The position numbers and the translations under genes are program-made. The notes below the pieces were generated by a model. That model had not been told where the DNA came from, ran no database searches, and was given only the letters and a program-made list of their open reading frames with translations. From contig JAQYWC010000054.1 in the NCBI GenBank assembly GCA_030145245.1, positions 186,001 through 250,000 on the forward strand: 64,000 bases of DNA, in the 5' to 3' direction. Positions 1 through 7,729 of this stretch are shown here, in pieces. Numbering within the stretch: position 1 is the stretch's first letter; every line of letters begins with the position of its first letter. The DNA comes from Desulfobacterium sp. Lineage in GTDB: Bacteria > Desulfobacterota > Desulfobacteria > Desulfobacterales > Desulfobacteraceae.

Positions 1-1
1 G

Positions 2-1801
2 CACCCCCTTGTTGAGACCCTTTCTAAGGGTACCGAGCAGGAGGAGGCGGTTGCCGGCTTTGTTCAGAGGATTCTGAACCAGGAGCGTTCTTCGAGCGCC
101 CTTGAGAAGTATGAGAAGGAAGGTATCTTTACCGGCGCCTGGTGTATTAATCCAGCCTCAGGCCAGCCCATGCCCGTTTATACGGCCAACTTTGCCCTGA
201 TGGAGTACGGGACCGGTGCCGTAATGTCGGTTCCGGCCCATGATCAGCGTGATTTCGATTTTGCCAAGAAGTACGACCTTGATATCAAGGTCGTGATCCA
301 GCCCAAGGGCGAAGCTCTTGATTCTGCATCCATGGAGGAGGCCTATACCGGCCAGGGTGTTCTGGTGGATTCCGGTGAGTTCAGCGGTACCGGAAATGTT
401 GAGGCCATGGAGGCCATCACTGGCTGGCTCGAAAAACAGGGCATGGGGAAAACCACTGTCAGTTTCCGTCTCCGGGACTGGGGTATCTCCCGCCAGCGTT
501 ACTGGGGGACTCCCATTCCGGTGGTTCACTGTCCCGACTGCGGTATCGTGCCTGTTTCGGACGAGCAGCTTCCGGTGACCCTGCCCGAGGATGCGGATCT
601 CCTTGAAAACGGCGGCTCTCCACTTCCGGGCCTTGAGTCTTTTACCCGGGTTGCCTGTCCTTCCTGCGGTAGGGAGGATGCACGCCGGGAGACCGATACC
701 ATGGATACCTTTGTAGAGTCTTCCTGGTATTTTGCAAGGTACTGCAGTCCCCGGTGCGACACGGCCATCTTCGACCCTGAAGCCGTTTCTTACTGGATGC
801 CTGTGGATCAGTATATAGGAGGGGTTGAGCACGCTATTCTCCATCTGCTTTACTCCCGCTACTTCATGCGGGTACTCAACACCCTGGGGCTTATCGATTT
901 TAAGGAGCCCTTTGACCGGCTTCTCACCCAGGGTATGGTATGCAAGGAAACCATGACCTGTCCCCAGGATGGATTTATCTTCCCCGAAGATGCAGAGGAG
1001 ACTGAAGGTAAGGTTGTCTGCAAGCACTGCAACAGTGATGTTGAGGTGGGCCGGGTTATCAAGATGTCCAAATCAAAGAAGAACGTCATCGATCCCAACG
1101 AACTGCTGGCAAGTTACGGTGCCGACATAACAAGGCTCTTTTGCCTGTTTGCCGCCCCGCCTGAAAAGGATCTTGAGTGGAACGACGACGGGGTTGAAGG
1201 GTGCCACCGCTTCATTAACCGGGTATGGCGAATTGTGGGGCGCTCCATGGAAGGGGCTGACGGTCTTACTCCCTATTCCGGTCCTGTTGCAGGTCTCGCA
1301 GGAGAGCCTAAGAAGTTGTACATTAAGGCTAATCAGACCATCAAAAAGGTGACAGATGACATTGAGGAGAGCTTCCATTTCAATACGGCTATCTCCGCTG
1401 TCATGGAACTTGTCAATGCCATGTACTCTGCCGATATCAGCTCTGATGAACCCCAGATGAAGGAAGTGTCCCTCTTCTGTGTCAGGAACATCGTGCTGCT
1501 TCTCTCTCCCATTGTTCCTCATTTTGCAGAAGAACTGTGGTCGATCATGGGCAACGAGCCAAGCATCGTTGATCAGTCCTGGCCTGAATACAGGGAGGAC
1601 GCCCTTGTGACCGATGAGGTGATCATCGTGGTTCAGGTTAACGGCAAGTTGCGGGCGAAGTTCACCGTTGACGCCTCTGTTTCCGATGACATCATCCGGG
1701 AGACAGCCCTTGGGGACGAACAGGTTCAGAAGCACATCAATGGCAAGCCGATTAAAAAGGTGATCGTGGTTAAGAAAAAACTCGTCAATATAGTGATCTG
1801 A
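2..1801 (+). CDS. leuS: leucyl-tRNA synthetase, 3' part (5' end outside window)
   Basis: Class I aminoacyl-tRNA synthetase charging tRNA-Leu in the cytoplasm. The reading frame is open from the first bases of the window, so the N-terminal HIGH region lies upstream and is not seen. Visible are the end of the editing (CP1) domain with [19 protein letters not shown], the catalytic part with [11 protein letters not shown], a cysteine pair zinc-like segment, the KMSKS loop near bases 1061-1075 ([13 protein letters not shown]), and the C-terminal anticodon-binding region ending in the typical VNGKLRAK and [15 protein letters not shown] segments. The stop is followed after one base by the lptE start, so the two genes are co-transcribed. 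Identification is very secure; only the start is missing. Confidence 0.97.
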   Translation, partial: HPLVETLSKGTEQEEAVAGFVQRILNQERSSSALEKYEKEGIFTGAWCINPASGQPMPVYTANFALMEYGTGAVMSVPAHDQRDFDFAKKYDLDIKVVIQPKGEALDSASMEEAYTGQGVLVDSGEFSGTGNVEAMEAITGWLEKQGMGKTTVSFRLRDWGISRQRYWGTPIPVVHCPDCGIVPVSDEQLPVTLPEDADLLENGGSPLPGLESFTRVACPSCGREDARRETDTMDTFVESSWYFARYCSPRCDTAIFDPEAVSYWMPVDQYIGGVEHAILHLLYSRYFMRVLNTLGLIDFKEPFDRLLTQGMVCKETMTCPQDGFIFPEDAEETEGKVVCKHCNSDVEVGRVIKMSKSKKNVIDPNELLASYGADITRLFCLFAAPPEKDLEWNDDGVEGCHRFINRVWRIVGRSMEGADGLTPYSGPVAGLAGEPKKLYIKANQTIKKVTDDIEESFHFNTAISAVMELVNAMYSADISSDEPQMKEVSLFCVRNIVLLLSPIVPHFAEELWSIMGNEPSIVDQSWPEYREDALVTDEVIIVVQVNGKLRAKFTVDASVSDDIIRETALGDEQVQKHINGKPIKKVIVVKKKLVNIVI

Positions 1802-1802
1802 A

Positions 1803-2315
1803 ATGATTGAAAAACGGTTGGTTTACATCGCTGTTGTTATGTTTATCGTTGTTGCCGGCTGCGGATACAGGCTCTCCGGTGGAGGGCCTCTTCCGGGCAA
1901 TGTAACCCGGGTTGCGGTTGCTATGTTTGAGAACCGTAGCTTTGAAACCGGGGCTGAAGCGGTATTTACTTCTGCCCTTATGACGGAGCTTGTCCAGAGC
2001 AGCGATGCCAGGGTTGTGGACAGGGGAGATGCGGAAGCGGTTATTTTCGCAACCATCAAGTCCATCACCCTTGGGGCCCTTAGCAGAACCTCGGAGGATG
2101 CCGTTGTCGAACGGCGGGTGAGTGCGGTGCTTGACTTTAAAGTGGTCAGTAAAGATGGTGAAACGATCTGGTCTGTGCGGGATTTTTCCGAAAGCGAGGT
2201 CTATACTGTATCCAGTGAGAATGCCTCAGACGAGGCGGCCAAGCGCGAAGCTGTACAGGAAATTGCCGACAGGGTGTCCGAGCGGATCATCAGTAAGATG
2301 CGGGATAACTTTTAA
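1803..2315 (+). CDS. lptE: LPS-assembly lipoprotein LptE
   Basis: A 170-residue outer-membrane lipoprotein that forms the plug of the LptD translocon delivering lipopolysaccharide to the cell surface. The N-terminus has a hydrophobic segment ending in a lipobox (VVAGC, Cys at about residue 20), directly followed by GYRLSGG, the usual start of mature LptE. The next segment (VTRVAVAMFENRSFETGAE) is characteristic of the family. It sits one base after leuS, the classical leuS-lptE pairing. It implies a diderm with LPS. Confidence 0.92.
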   Translation: MIEKRLVYIAVVMFIVVAGCGYRLSGGGPLPGNVTRVAVAMFENRSFETGAEAVFTSALMTELVQSSDARVVDRGDAEAVIFATIKSITLGALSRTSEDAVVERRVSAVLDFKVVSKDGETIWSVRDFSESEVYTVSSENASDEAAKREAVQEIADRVSERIISKMRDNF

Positions 2316-2332
2316 GCGGATCTAAAAAATAA

Positions 2333-2378
2333 CAGAGCAGGATTTGCCAAAGATAGTTCTTTGGCAGACCCTGTTCTG
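2333..2378. terminator. bidirectional terminator between lptE and rpsT
   Basis: A long hairpin lies between the convergent genes lptE and rpsT. The inner stem is GCCAAAGA / TCTTTGGC with a TAGT loop, extended by an outer stem CAGAGCAG / CTGTTCTG. No long T-run follows on either strand, so strength is uncertain. Confidence 0.55.
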
Positions 2379-2410
2379 GAATCGTAGAAGAGCAGGTGTG
2401 ACTAAGCTCT

Positions 2411-2662
2411 CTAGTTGATGCTTTTGGTAAGTCTTGAAATTTTACGTGCTGCGGTGTTCTGGTGGATCACACCTTTTTTTGCTGCCTTTGCTATGAGGGA
2501 CTTTGCATCGTTGAGAAGGTCAGAGGTGTTCTCTGCGCCTTCCTCTGTTGCAGTTCTCACTTTTTTAACAGCGGTGTTCATTGAAGATCGTGTTGATTTG
2601 TTTCTGATGCGTCTGACTTCGTTCTGTTTTGCACGTTTTGCAGCTGATTTGTGATTAGCCAA
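2411..2662 (-). CDS. rpsT: 30S ribosomal protein S20, TTG start
   Basis: An 83-residue basic ribosomal protein of the small subunit. The sequence begins ANHKSAAKRAKQNEVRR and ends in KISRLTKSIN, as in all S20 proteins. The start codon is TTG (complement of 2660-2662), preceded by an AAGGAG ribosome-binding site about nine bases upstream. E. coli rpsT also starts with UUG, where the weak start is part of autoregulation, so the TTG is probably meaningful. It is transcribed alone toward lptE from the promoter at 2727-2756. Confidence 0.97.
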   Translation of the reverse strand: MANHKSAAKRAKQNEVRRIRNKSTRSSMNTAVKKVRTATEEGAENTSDLLNDAKSLIAKAAKKGVIHQNTAARKISRLTKSIN

Positions 2663-2726
2663 CTTTGGTATGCTCCTTATTTTGTATTTATTGTGTGTCG
2701 GATAAAAATCATATAATTAAATTACC

Positions 2727-2756
2727 ATATTAGTTCAGAATTGTGGTTTTTGTCAA
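2727..2756 (-). promoter_or_regulatory. sigma70-type promoter of rpsT
   Basis: On the minus strand a TTGACA -35 box (complement of 2751-2756) is followed after 18 bases by TAATAT (complement of 2727-2732). It lies about 65 bases upstream of the rpsT TTG start and is divergent from murJ. Confidence 0.6.
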
Positions 2757-2765
2757 GGGAAAAAA

Positions 2766-4331
2766 ATGATCAAGACGCTCTCGAAACCTTTGTCAAAACT
2801 GGTGAAAACGGCTGGATCCGTTGGGGGTTTTACGCTTGTGAGCCGTATTCTGGGGGTTGTCCGGGACGCCATGATCGCATTGCTTCTCGGCGTATCTCCT
2901 GCAAGTGACGCTTTTTTTGTTGCCTTCCGGATTCCCAATCTTTTGAGAAAGTTCTTTTCGGACGGGATGCTGACCCTCTCGTTTGTCCCGGTTTTCACCG
3001 CTTATCTTACCCAAGGGGGCAGGGACCGGGCTTTTGCCATGGCACGCTCCTGTTTTTTGCTGCTTTCCGTAACCGGGGTGGCCACGGTGGTCGTCGGTAT
3101 GGCCTTTGCTCCCCTGGTCGTGAGGATGGTTGCTCCGGGATTTGCCCCGGATTCATACACCTTCTCATTGACGGTCATGTTAACACGGATCATGATGCCC
3201 TATATTGTCTGTGTCTCCCTCATGGCCGTGGCCATGGGGGTGCTCAACTCCCTGGGGCATTTTGCCGCACCTGCGGCTGCCCCCATTGTGCTGAACCTTG
3301 TCATTCTCTTTGGGGCTTATACCCTGTCCGGGGTGATGGGTTCTCCGGCTTTAGCCATTGCTATGGGGGTGGTCCTGGGTGGAATGGCCCAGCTTGCACT
3401 TCAGGTTCCCTTTCTCCTGCAACAGGGGTTCGGGTTCTTTAAAAAGGCCGAGTTGCTCCATCCCGGAACCCTTGAGGCGGGTAAAAGGATGTTGCCTTCC
3501 CTGGTGGGGGCAGCCGGATTTCAGATCAATGTTTTTGTGGCAACGGTCATTGCGTCAACCCTTTCCTCCGGAAGTATCTCCTATCTCTATTATGCCGAAC
3601 GCCTGGTTCAGTTTCCCATGGCGCTGTTTGCCGTTTCAGTTTCAACGGTTCTGCTTCCCGAGCTCTCCCGGAAAACGGGCTCCAACGATTCCCTTGGCGC
3701 ATCAGAGGCTTTTGCCAGGGCCCTTGGGGCTGTATTCTTTATTACCATTCCAGCCATGGTGGGTTTGGCGGCCTTGGGGGAGCCCGTGGTTTCGCTCCTT
3801 TTTCAACAGGGGGCATTTGATCTTTCGTGCGTCCGGGAGACCGCCTTGACCCTTTTCTGTTTCTGCCTGGGTCTGTGGGCCTTTTCCGGAACCCGTCTTC
3901 TGGTGACCCTGTTCCACGGTTTCGGCGATGTGGCAACGCCGTTACTGGCAGGTATTGCAGCCATTGGATTCAACCTTGTTGGGGGATGCTTTCTTGGGTC
4001 TATTTGGGGCCACTGGGGGCTTGCCCTCTCCATTTCAGCGGCAGCCGCAATCAATTTTTTCATTCTTTTGGCCAGGGCGTCGGCCTATCTTGATGTTCTG
4101 CTGATAAAGAATATTGCGCTCTTGGCTTGCAGATCTCTTTTTGTCTCTGCTATAATGTATTTTCCTGTGTCCTACGGGGCTTCCCTGGTCACTGTTGAAC
4201 TTACCAAGGCGGAGGTGCTGGCCAGGGTGGCCGGATCCGTCATTCTGGGGATTGTGGTCTACGTGGGAACGTTCATTTTGATATGGGGGGCAGGGTTTCA
4301 GCTGTTACGAGACATGAATAAGCGGGGGTGA
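2766..4331 (+). CDS. murJ: lipid II flippase MurJ (MviN)
   Basis: A 521-residue polytopic inner-membrane protein of the MOP superfamily that flips lipid II for peptidoglycan synthesis. The N-terminus contains the family hallmark TLVSRILGVVRDAMIA and SDAFFVAFRIPNLLRKFFSDG, followed by about 14 hydrophobic segments and the central ISYLYYAERLVQFPMALFAVS motif. Length is typical. It starts a plus-strand operon of cell-envelope genes. Its stop overlaps the next start (GTGA), indicating translational coupling with the FtsB-like gene. Confidence 0.95.
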   Translation: MIKTLSKPLSKLVKTAGSVGGFTLVSRILGVVRDAMIALLLGVSPASDAFFVAFRIPNLLRKFFSDGMLTLSFVPVFTAYLTQGGRDRAFAMARSCFLLLSVTGVATVVVGMAFAPLVVRMVAPGFAPDSYTFSLTVMLTRIMMPYIVCVSLMAVAMGVLNSLGHFAAPAAAPIVLNLVILFGAYTLSGVMGSPALAIAMGVVLGGMAQLALQVPFLLQQGFGFFKKAELLHPGTLEAGKRMLPSLVGAAGFQINVFVATVIASTLSSGSISYLYYAERLVQFPMALFAVSVSTVLLPELSRKTGSNDSLGASEAFARALGAVFFITIPAMVGLAALGEPVVSLLFQQGAFDLSCVRETALTLFCFCLGLWAFSGTRLLVTLFHGFGDVATPLLAGIAAIGFNLVGGCFLGSIWGHWGLALSISAAAAINFFILLARASAYLDVLLIKNIALLACRSLFVSAIMYFPVSYGASLVTVELTKAEVLARVAGSVILGIVVYVGTFILIWGAGFQLLRDMNKRG

Positions 4332-4642
4332 TTTTGCAGAAAGAGCTGTTTCAACGAATTTTATTTGTATCGGTATTGGTGGTCATGGGCGCTATCCTCG
4401 TCATGATCGTGTACAGCGATAACGGCTTCAACGACTGGCGCAGCCTTTGTAAGGATGTCCAGAGACTCGAAGCCGCTAACCAGGAGCTTGACCTGGCCAA
4501 CCGGGAGCTTGCAAGAACCATTGAGCGGCTAAAGACCGATATGGGGTATATTGAGCATGTGGCCCGGCATGAGCTGGGGATGGCGGCTGACAATGAAATT
4601 GTATTTAGATTCAAGGAAATATCCGGGAGAGAAACACTGTGA
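4328..4642 (+). CDS. FtsB/DivIC-like septum formation initiator
   Basis: A 104-residue single-pass protein with a GTG start inside the murJ stop (GTGA). Residues about 8-27 form one membrane segment, followed by a coiled coil with repeated Leu/Glu heptads (QELDLANRELARTIERLK) and the C-terminal YIEHVARHELGMA segment shared by FtsB/DivIC proteins. Members link the FtsQ-FtsL division complex to septal wall synthesis. Placement after murJ fits a wall or division role. Short coiled-coil families are hard to separate by eye, so no symbol is given. Confidence 0.8.
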   Translation: MILQKELFQRILFVSVLVVMGAILVMIVYSDNGFNDWRSLCKDVQRLEAANQELDLANRELARTIERLKTDMGYIEHVARHELGMAADNEIVFRFKEISGRETL

Positions 4643-4911
4643 CAGACACGTCGATCCACACAGCCGAGCTCGGTCGCCTCTATGAAGAGCAGGGGTACTA
4701 TGGGAAGGCCGGGGAACACTTTGGGGCCGTACTTGCGAAGGATCCGGACAACCACCTCCTCAAGGAAGCTGTGGAACGGGTCTCTTGCCGGATCCAAGGG
4801 GCGGATGACATGTCCGGGCTTACGGGGCTTGTTGACAGATGGGTAACACTTCTTCTTCTGAAGAGGCGGGTGGCCCTTCTTGCGGTGGACAAAGGAGCGG
4901 CTCCTAGATGA
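4639..4911 (+). CDS. small TPR-like protein
   Basis: A 90-residue protein starting with GTG that overlaps the previous stop (GTGA). The first 50 residues resemble one and a half tetratricopeptide repeats (LGRLYEEQGYYGKAGEHFGAVLAKDP), a helical scaffold for protein contacts. The rest is a short helical tail of unknown role. No signal peptide or membrane segment is seen. Overlap with both neighbours (GTGA upstream, ATGA downstream) makes it a coupled member of the murJ operon. The exact function is unknown. Confidence 0.75.
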   Translation: MTDTSIHTAELGRLYEEQGYYGKAGEHFGAVLAKDPDNHLLKEAVERVSCRIQGADDMSGLTGLVDRWVTLLLLKRRVALLAVDKGAAPR

Positions 4912-5408
4912 TAAGCCTGGATGATCTGAAGGGTGTTTTTATCCTTCTTCTTGTTTCTATTGTTTCAGCCTTTGTCTGTAACCAGTGGTCGGGTTCGGGA
5001 ATCGCCCTGTTCGGCCAGTGGGACAAGACCCTGGGGGTTGTATCTCCCATGAAAAAAAATACGGTGGTGGATCAGGGTCGGGAGATTAACGATCTTGACA
5101 CCATGGTAAAGTTTCTGGACCGGCAGGACTGCACGGTTGTCGATGTTCGCCTGAAGGAGCGTTTTGACCAGGGCCACCTGCCCGGGGCCATCTCCCTTCC
5201 CCTTGCCAGGTTTGATGAGGTTGTCGGAGAATTTTTTGAGGCGCATCCCCCGGAAGCCTGCGTTGTGCTTTATTGTGCAGGGCGTGAGTGTCTTGATAGT
5301 CACCGTTTTGCCGAGCGGCTTGTGGAGTTCGGCTACATGAATGTCAGGGTCTTTTCCGGCGGGTTTGCCGAGTGGAAAGCAAAGGGGCTTAGGGTTGAAC
5401 AAGGATAG
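4908..5408 (+). CDS. membrane-anchored rhodanese-domain protein
   Basis: A 166-residue protein with one N-terminal membrane segment (about residues 9-24), a linker, and a single rhodanese domain (about 65-166). The persulfide-forming active-site cysteine is visible in VVLYCAGRECLDS, with the upstream signature VVDVRLKERFDQGHLPGAIS. Such proteins move sulfane sulfur or act in sulfur-redox relays. The start overlaps the TPR-like gene (ATGA), and the next gene is a MauE/DoxX-like membrane protein. This pairing is often seen and suggests a joint membrane sulfur or thiol redox role. Confidence 0.88.
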   Translation: MISLDDLKGVFILLLVSIVSAFVCNQWSGSGIALFGQWDKTLGVVSPMKKNTVVDQGREINDLDTMVKFLDRQDCTVVDVRLKERFDQGHLPGAISLPLARFDEVVGEFFEAHPPEACVVLYCAGRECLDSHRFAERLVEFGYMNVRVFSGGFAEWKAKGLRVEQG

Positions 5409-5826
5409 AAAGCAATTGTTGGCAATGGTGTTGAGGCTTATGCTGGGTGTGACCTTTATCGTTGCTTCTGTCAACAAGATCGGTGAGCCGGAAAAATTTG
5501 CAACCATCATTTACGGGTATTATCTGTTCCCTGGCTGGCTAATCAACCTCTCTGCCATTGTTGTGCCCTTTGTTGAGCTTGTTGCGGGGGTGGCACTGGT
5601 TGCAGGCGTCTATCCCAGATCTGCCCTGGTGATCATCAATGCCCTGTTGTTTGTCTTTATCGGGGCCATTGCGATTAACCTTGTGCGGGGTCATCAATTT
5701 GATTGCGGCTGCTTCTCCCTGGCCGCTTCCGACACTGTGGAGTCGGCAGTCTGGCTGCTGGTCCGGGACCTTGGGCTCTTATTCTGCGGCGCTTATCTCT
5801 GGTTTAAATCTTCCCCGGTTGCCTGA
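5395..5826 (+). CDS. MauE/DoxX-like membrane protein
   Basis: A protein of about 143 residues with four hydrophobic segments and the DCGCF cysteine motif typical of MauE-like members of the DoxX group, which are thought to handle disulfides or quinones. A TTG at 5395 preceded by AGGGG is chosen as start, since the upstream ATG at 5341 would overlap the rhodanese gene by 68 bases and add a non-family tail. An ATG at 5428 is another option. It follows the rhodanese gene in the same operon. The partner protein is unknown. Confidence 0.8.
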   Translation: MNKDRKQLLAMVLRLMLGVTFIVASVNKIGEPEKFATIIYGYYLFPGWLINLSAIVVPFVELVAGVALVAGVYPRSALVIINALLFVFIGAIAINLVRGHQFDCGCFSLAASDTVESAVWLLVRDLGLLFCGAYLWFKSSPVA

Positions 5827-7057
5827 TCGCCCGAATCCGTTCCAGTACCGGCGGGTGGGAGTAGTTGAGAAACACGTGGAAGGGATGGGGGAAGAGATTG
5901 GACAGGTTGTGTACAGATAGCTTCTTCAGGGCGTTCACCATATCCTCCTTGTCCGGGGTCGTATCTGCTGCAAATCTGTCTGCTTCATATTCGTCCCGTC
6001 TTGACATGGCCTGGAGCGCCATGGAGAGAACGAGATCCACGGGTGAGAAGAGCATCCCAAAGAAGACCAATCCTGCATAGACCGATTTTTTCTCCATGAA
6101 AAAGGCGTCAAACAGTCCCTGGTGGGAAATGCACACCGAGATGAGAAAGAAGATGATTCCCATCTGGGCGATCCCCATCACAAGCCTACGGGTAATGTGT
6201 CGCCGTTTGAAATGACCCATCTCATGGGCAAGTACTGCCACAAGTTCCCGGGGGGTGTGCTCGGCTATCAGGGTGTCAAAGAGGACGATACGCCGGTTCT
6301 TTCCGAACCCGGTGAAAAAAGCGTTGGACTTTGAGCTTCGCTTGGAGCCGTCCATGACAAAGATGTTCTCAAGGGAGAAGTCTATGGAATCGGCATATCG
6401 GGTGATGGCATCCCTTAGTTCCCCTGCTTCAAGGGGGGTGAACCGGTTGAAGATCGGCATGATCCAGGTGGGAACGATGTACTGGACCGCCAGGGTGAAC
6501 AGGGCGGAAACACCCCAGCAGAGGAGCCAGGCCCTGGGGCCTGAATGCTCGAGGAACAGCAGGATTCCCCCAAGGAGAAGGCTGCCAAGGGCAACTGCCA
6601 CAAGGGTGGATTTGATAAGATCTATCACGAACAGGGCTGGGGTGGTCTTGTTGAACCCGAATCGTTCTTCTATTACAAATGTGGAGTAGACGGAAAAGGG
6701 CAGGGAGATGATGCCTTTGAGCAGCAGGAGAATGCCAATGTAGCAGAGGCCGGTTGTAACGGGTCCCAGGGCCCAGGAGCGTACCAGGGTGTCCAGGAAA
6801 ACAAATCCTTTTCCGAACCAGAATACAAGGACAACAGTCAGGTTAAAAAAGGATGTGATAAAACCGAAGCGGGTGCAGGCCTTAAGGTATTGCTGGGAGG
6901 TAACGTACTTCTCTTTCTCGTATATCCCCTGGAACTCTGTTGGGATATCGGGTTTCATGTTTCTGAGGTTCAATAAGTCGGCCACACCGGTCATGGTAAA
7001 ATCCAGGACCAGTGTGGCCAGTATGATCAGAATGATTACAGGACCTGAGAGAGTCAT
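5804..7057 (-). CDS. M48-family membrane zinc protease (Ste24/CAAX type)
   Basis: A 417-residue membrane metallopeptidase. The zinc motif HEMGH is seen in VAVLAHEMGHFKRRHI, with the third ligand region downstream in SRRDEYEADRFAA. Several membrane segments flank it, and the N-terminal part (about 1-110) matches the Peptidase_M48_N region. Bacterial Ste24 homologues act in membrane protein quality control. It converges on the MauE-like gene, with an overlap of 23 bases at the 3' ends. Family assignment is secure; the substrate is unknown. Confidence 0.9.
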   Translation of the reverse strand: MTLSGPVIILIILATLVLDFTMTGVADLLNLRNMKPDIPTEFQGIYEKEKYVTSQQYLKACTRFGFITSFFNLTVVLVFWFGKGFVFLDTLVRSWALGPVTTGLCYIGILLLLKGIISLPFSVYSTFVIEERFGFNKTTPALFVIDLIKSTLVAVALGSLLLGGILLFLEHSGPRAWLLCWGVSALFTLAVQYIVPTWIMPIFNRFTPLEAGELRDAITRYADSIDFSLENIFVMDGSKRSSKSNAFFTGFGKNRRIVLFDTLIAEHTPRELVAVLAHEMGHFKRRHITRRLVMGIAQMGIIFFLISVCISHQGLFDAFFMEKKSVYAGLVFFGMLFSPVDLVLSMALQAMSRRDEYEADRFAADTTPDKEDMVNALKKLSVHNLSNLFPHPFHVFLNYSHPPVLERIRAIRQPGKI

Positions 7058-7069
7058 GAAGCTCGGCTT

Positions 7070-7354
7070 CTAATCGTTGTTAATCATGTTTCTGAGTTTG
7101 CCGGAGCACTTGAAGGTGACCACCCGGCGTGCCGGCAGGGTCATCTCCTTGCTTGTCGCAGGATTCCTTCCCTTCCGGGCCTTTTTTTCGTTGACGCAGA
7201 ATTTGCCGAAACCGCTGATCATGACATCTTCGCCCTGCTCCAGGGTCTCTTTAATTATTTCAAGAAAATCCTCCATGATATCGTAGGATGTGGTCCTGGA
7301 AATATCGAGGACTTTTTGAACTCTCTCTGTTATCTCTGTTTTTGTCAATGCCAT
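7070..7354 (-). CDS. HU/IHF-family DNA-binding protein, IHF-alpha-like
   Basis: A 94-residue nucleoid protein that bends DNA. It begins MALTKTEITERVQ and has the HU/IHF arm with the RKGRNPATSKEM segment and GFGKFCV core, closest to the alpha subunit of integration host factor. The start at 7354 is chosen because an AGGAG lies nine bases upstream; the ATG at 7360 is too close. It lies upstream of the protease gene on the same strand with a 12-base gap, so both may share a transcript. Confidence 0.88.
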   Translation of the reverse strand: MALTKTEITERVQKVLDISRTTSYDIMEDFLEIIKETLEQGEDVMISGFGKFCVNEKKARKGRNPATSKEMTLPARRVVTFKCSGKLRNMINND

Positions 7355-7450
7355 ATTCATGTTCTCCTGATAGGCTTGTTTGGTATCTGTAAAAAAATGA
7401 AGCAAAGATACTTTAGAAACCGACCATTTGTCAAGCAAATTGAATGGGTT

Positions 7451-7621
7451 TTACAGATCCATCTCATACCTGTTTTTCATGGCATGGACATGGGTGCTCC
7501 ATACCCTTTCAAATCGTTCCCGGTTCTTTTCCGGTTTCCGGATCATGGCAAGACTCAGTATCGCCCGGGTTTCTTGATCAAGATGGTCAACGTTTTCTTC
7601 TTTAGGTTTGAGAGATCTCAT
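7451..7621 (-). CDS. small hypothetical protein with strong RBS
   Basis: A 56-residue protein starting MRSLKPKEENVDHLDQET. The start at 7621 is supported by a GGAGGT sequence immediately upstream. It is charged and soluble, with no membrane segment. I do not recognise the family. It may precede the IHF-like gene in one transcript. Support comes mainly from the ribosome-binding site and amino-acid composition. Confidence 0.5.
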   Translation of the reverse strand: MRSLKPKEENVDHLDQETRAILSLAMIRKPEKNRERFERVWSTHVHAMKNRYEMDL

Positions 7622-7729
7622 TTTACCTCCGTTCGAAAATGAAGCTATCAAGAAAAAAAACAGTGTTTAATCAGATAGAACCACCATTCTATTCCTGAAG
7701 GTGATTGTCAAGCTTTTTGTGGTGGGATG

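Noticed and set aside
158-1027. 289-codon minus-strand frame inside leuS
   Set aside because: Antisense shadow of an unmistakable leucyl-tRNA synthetase.
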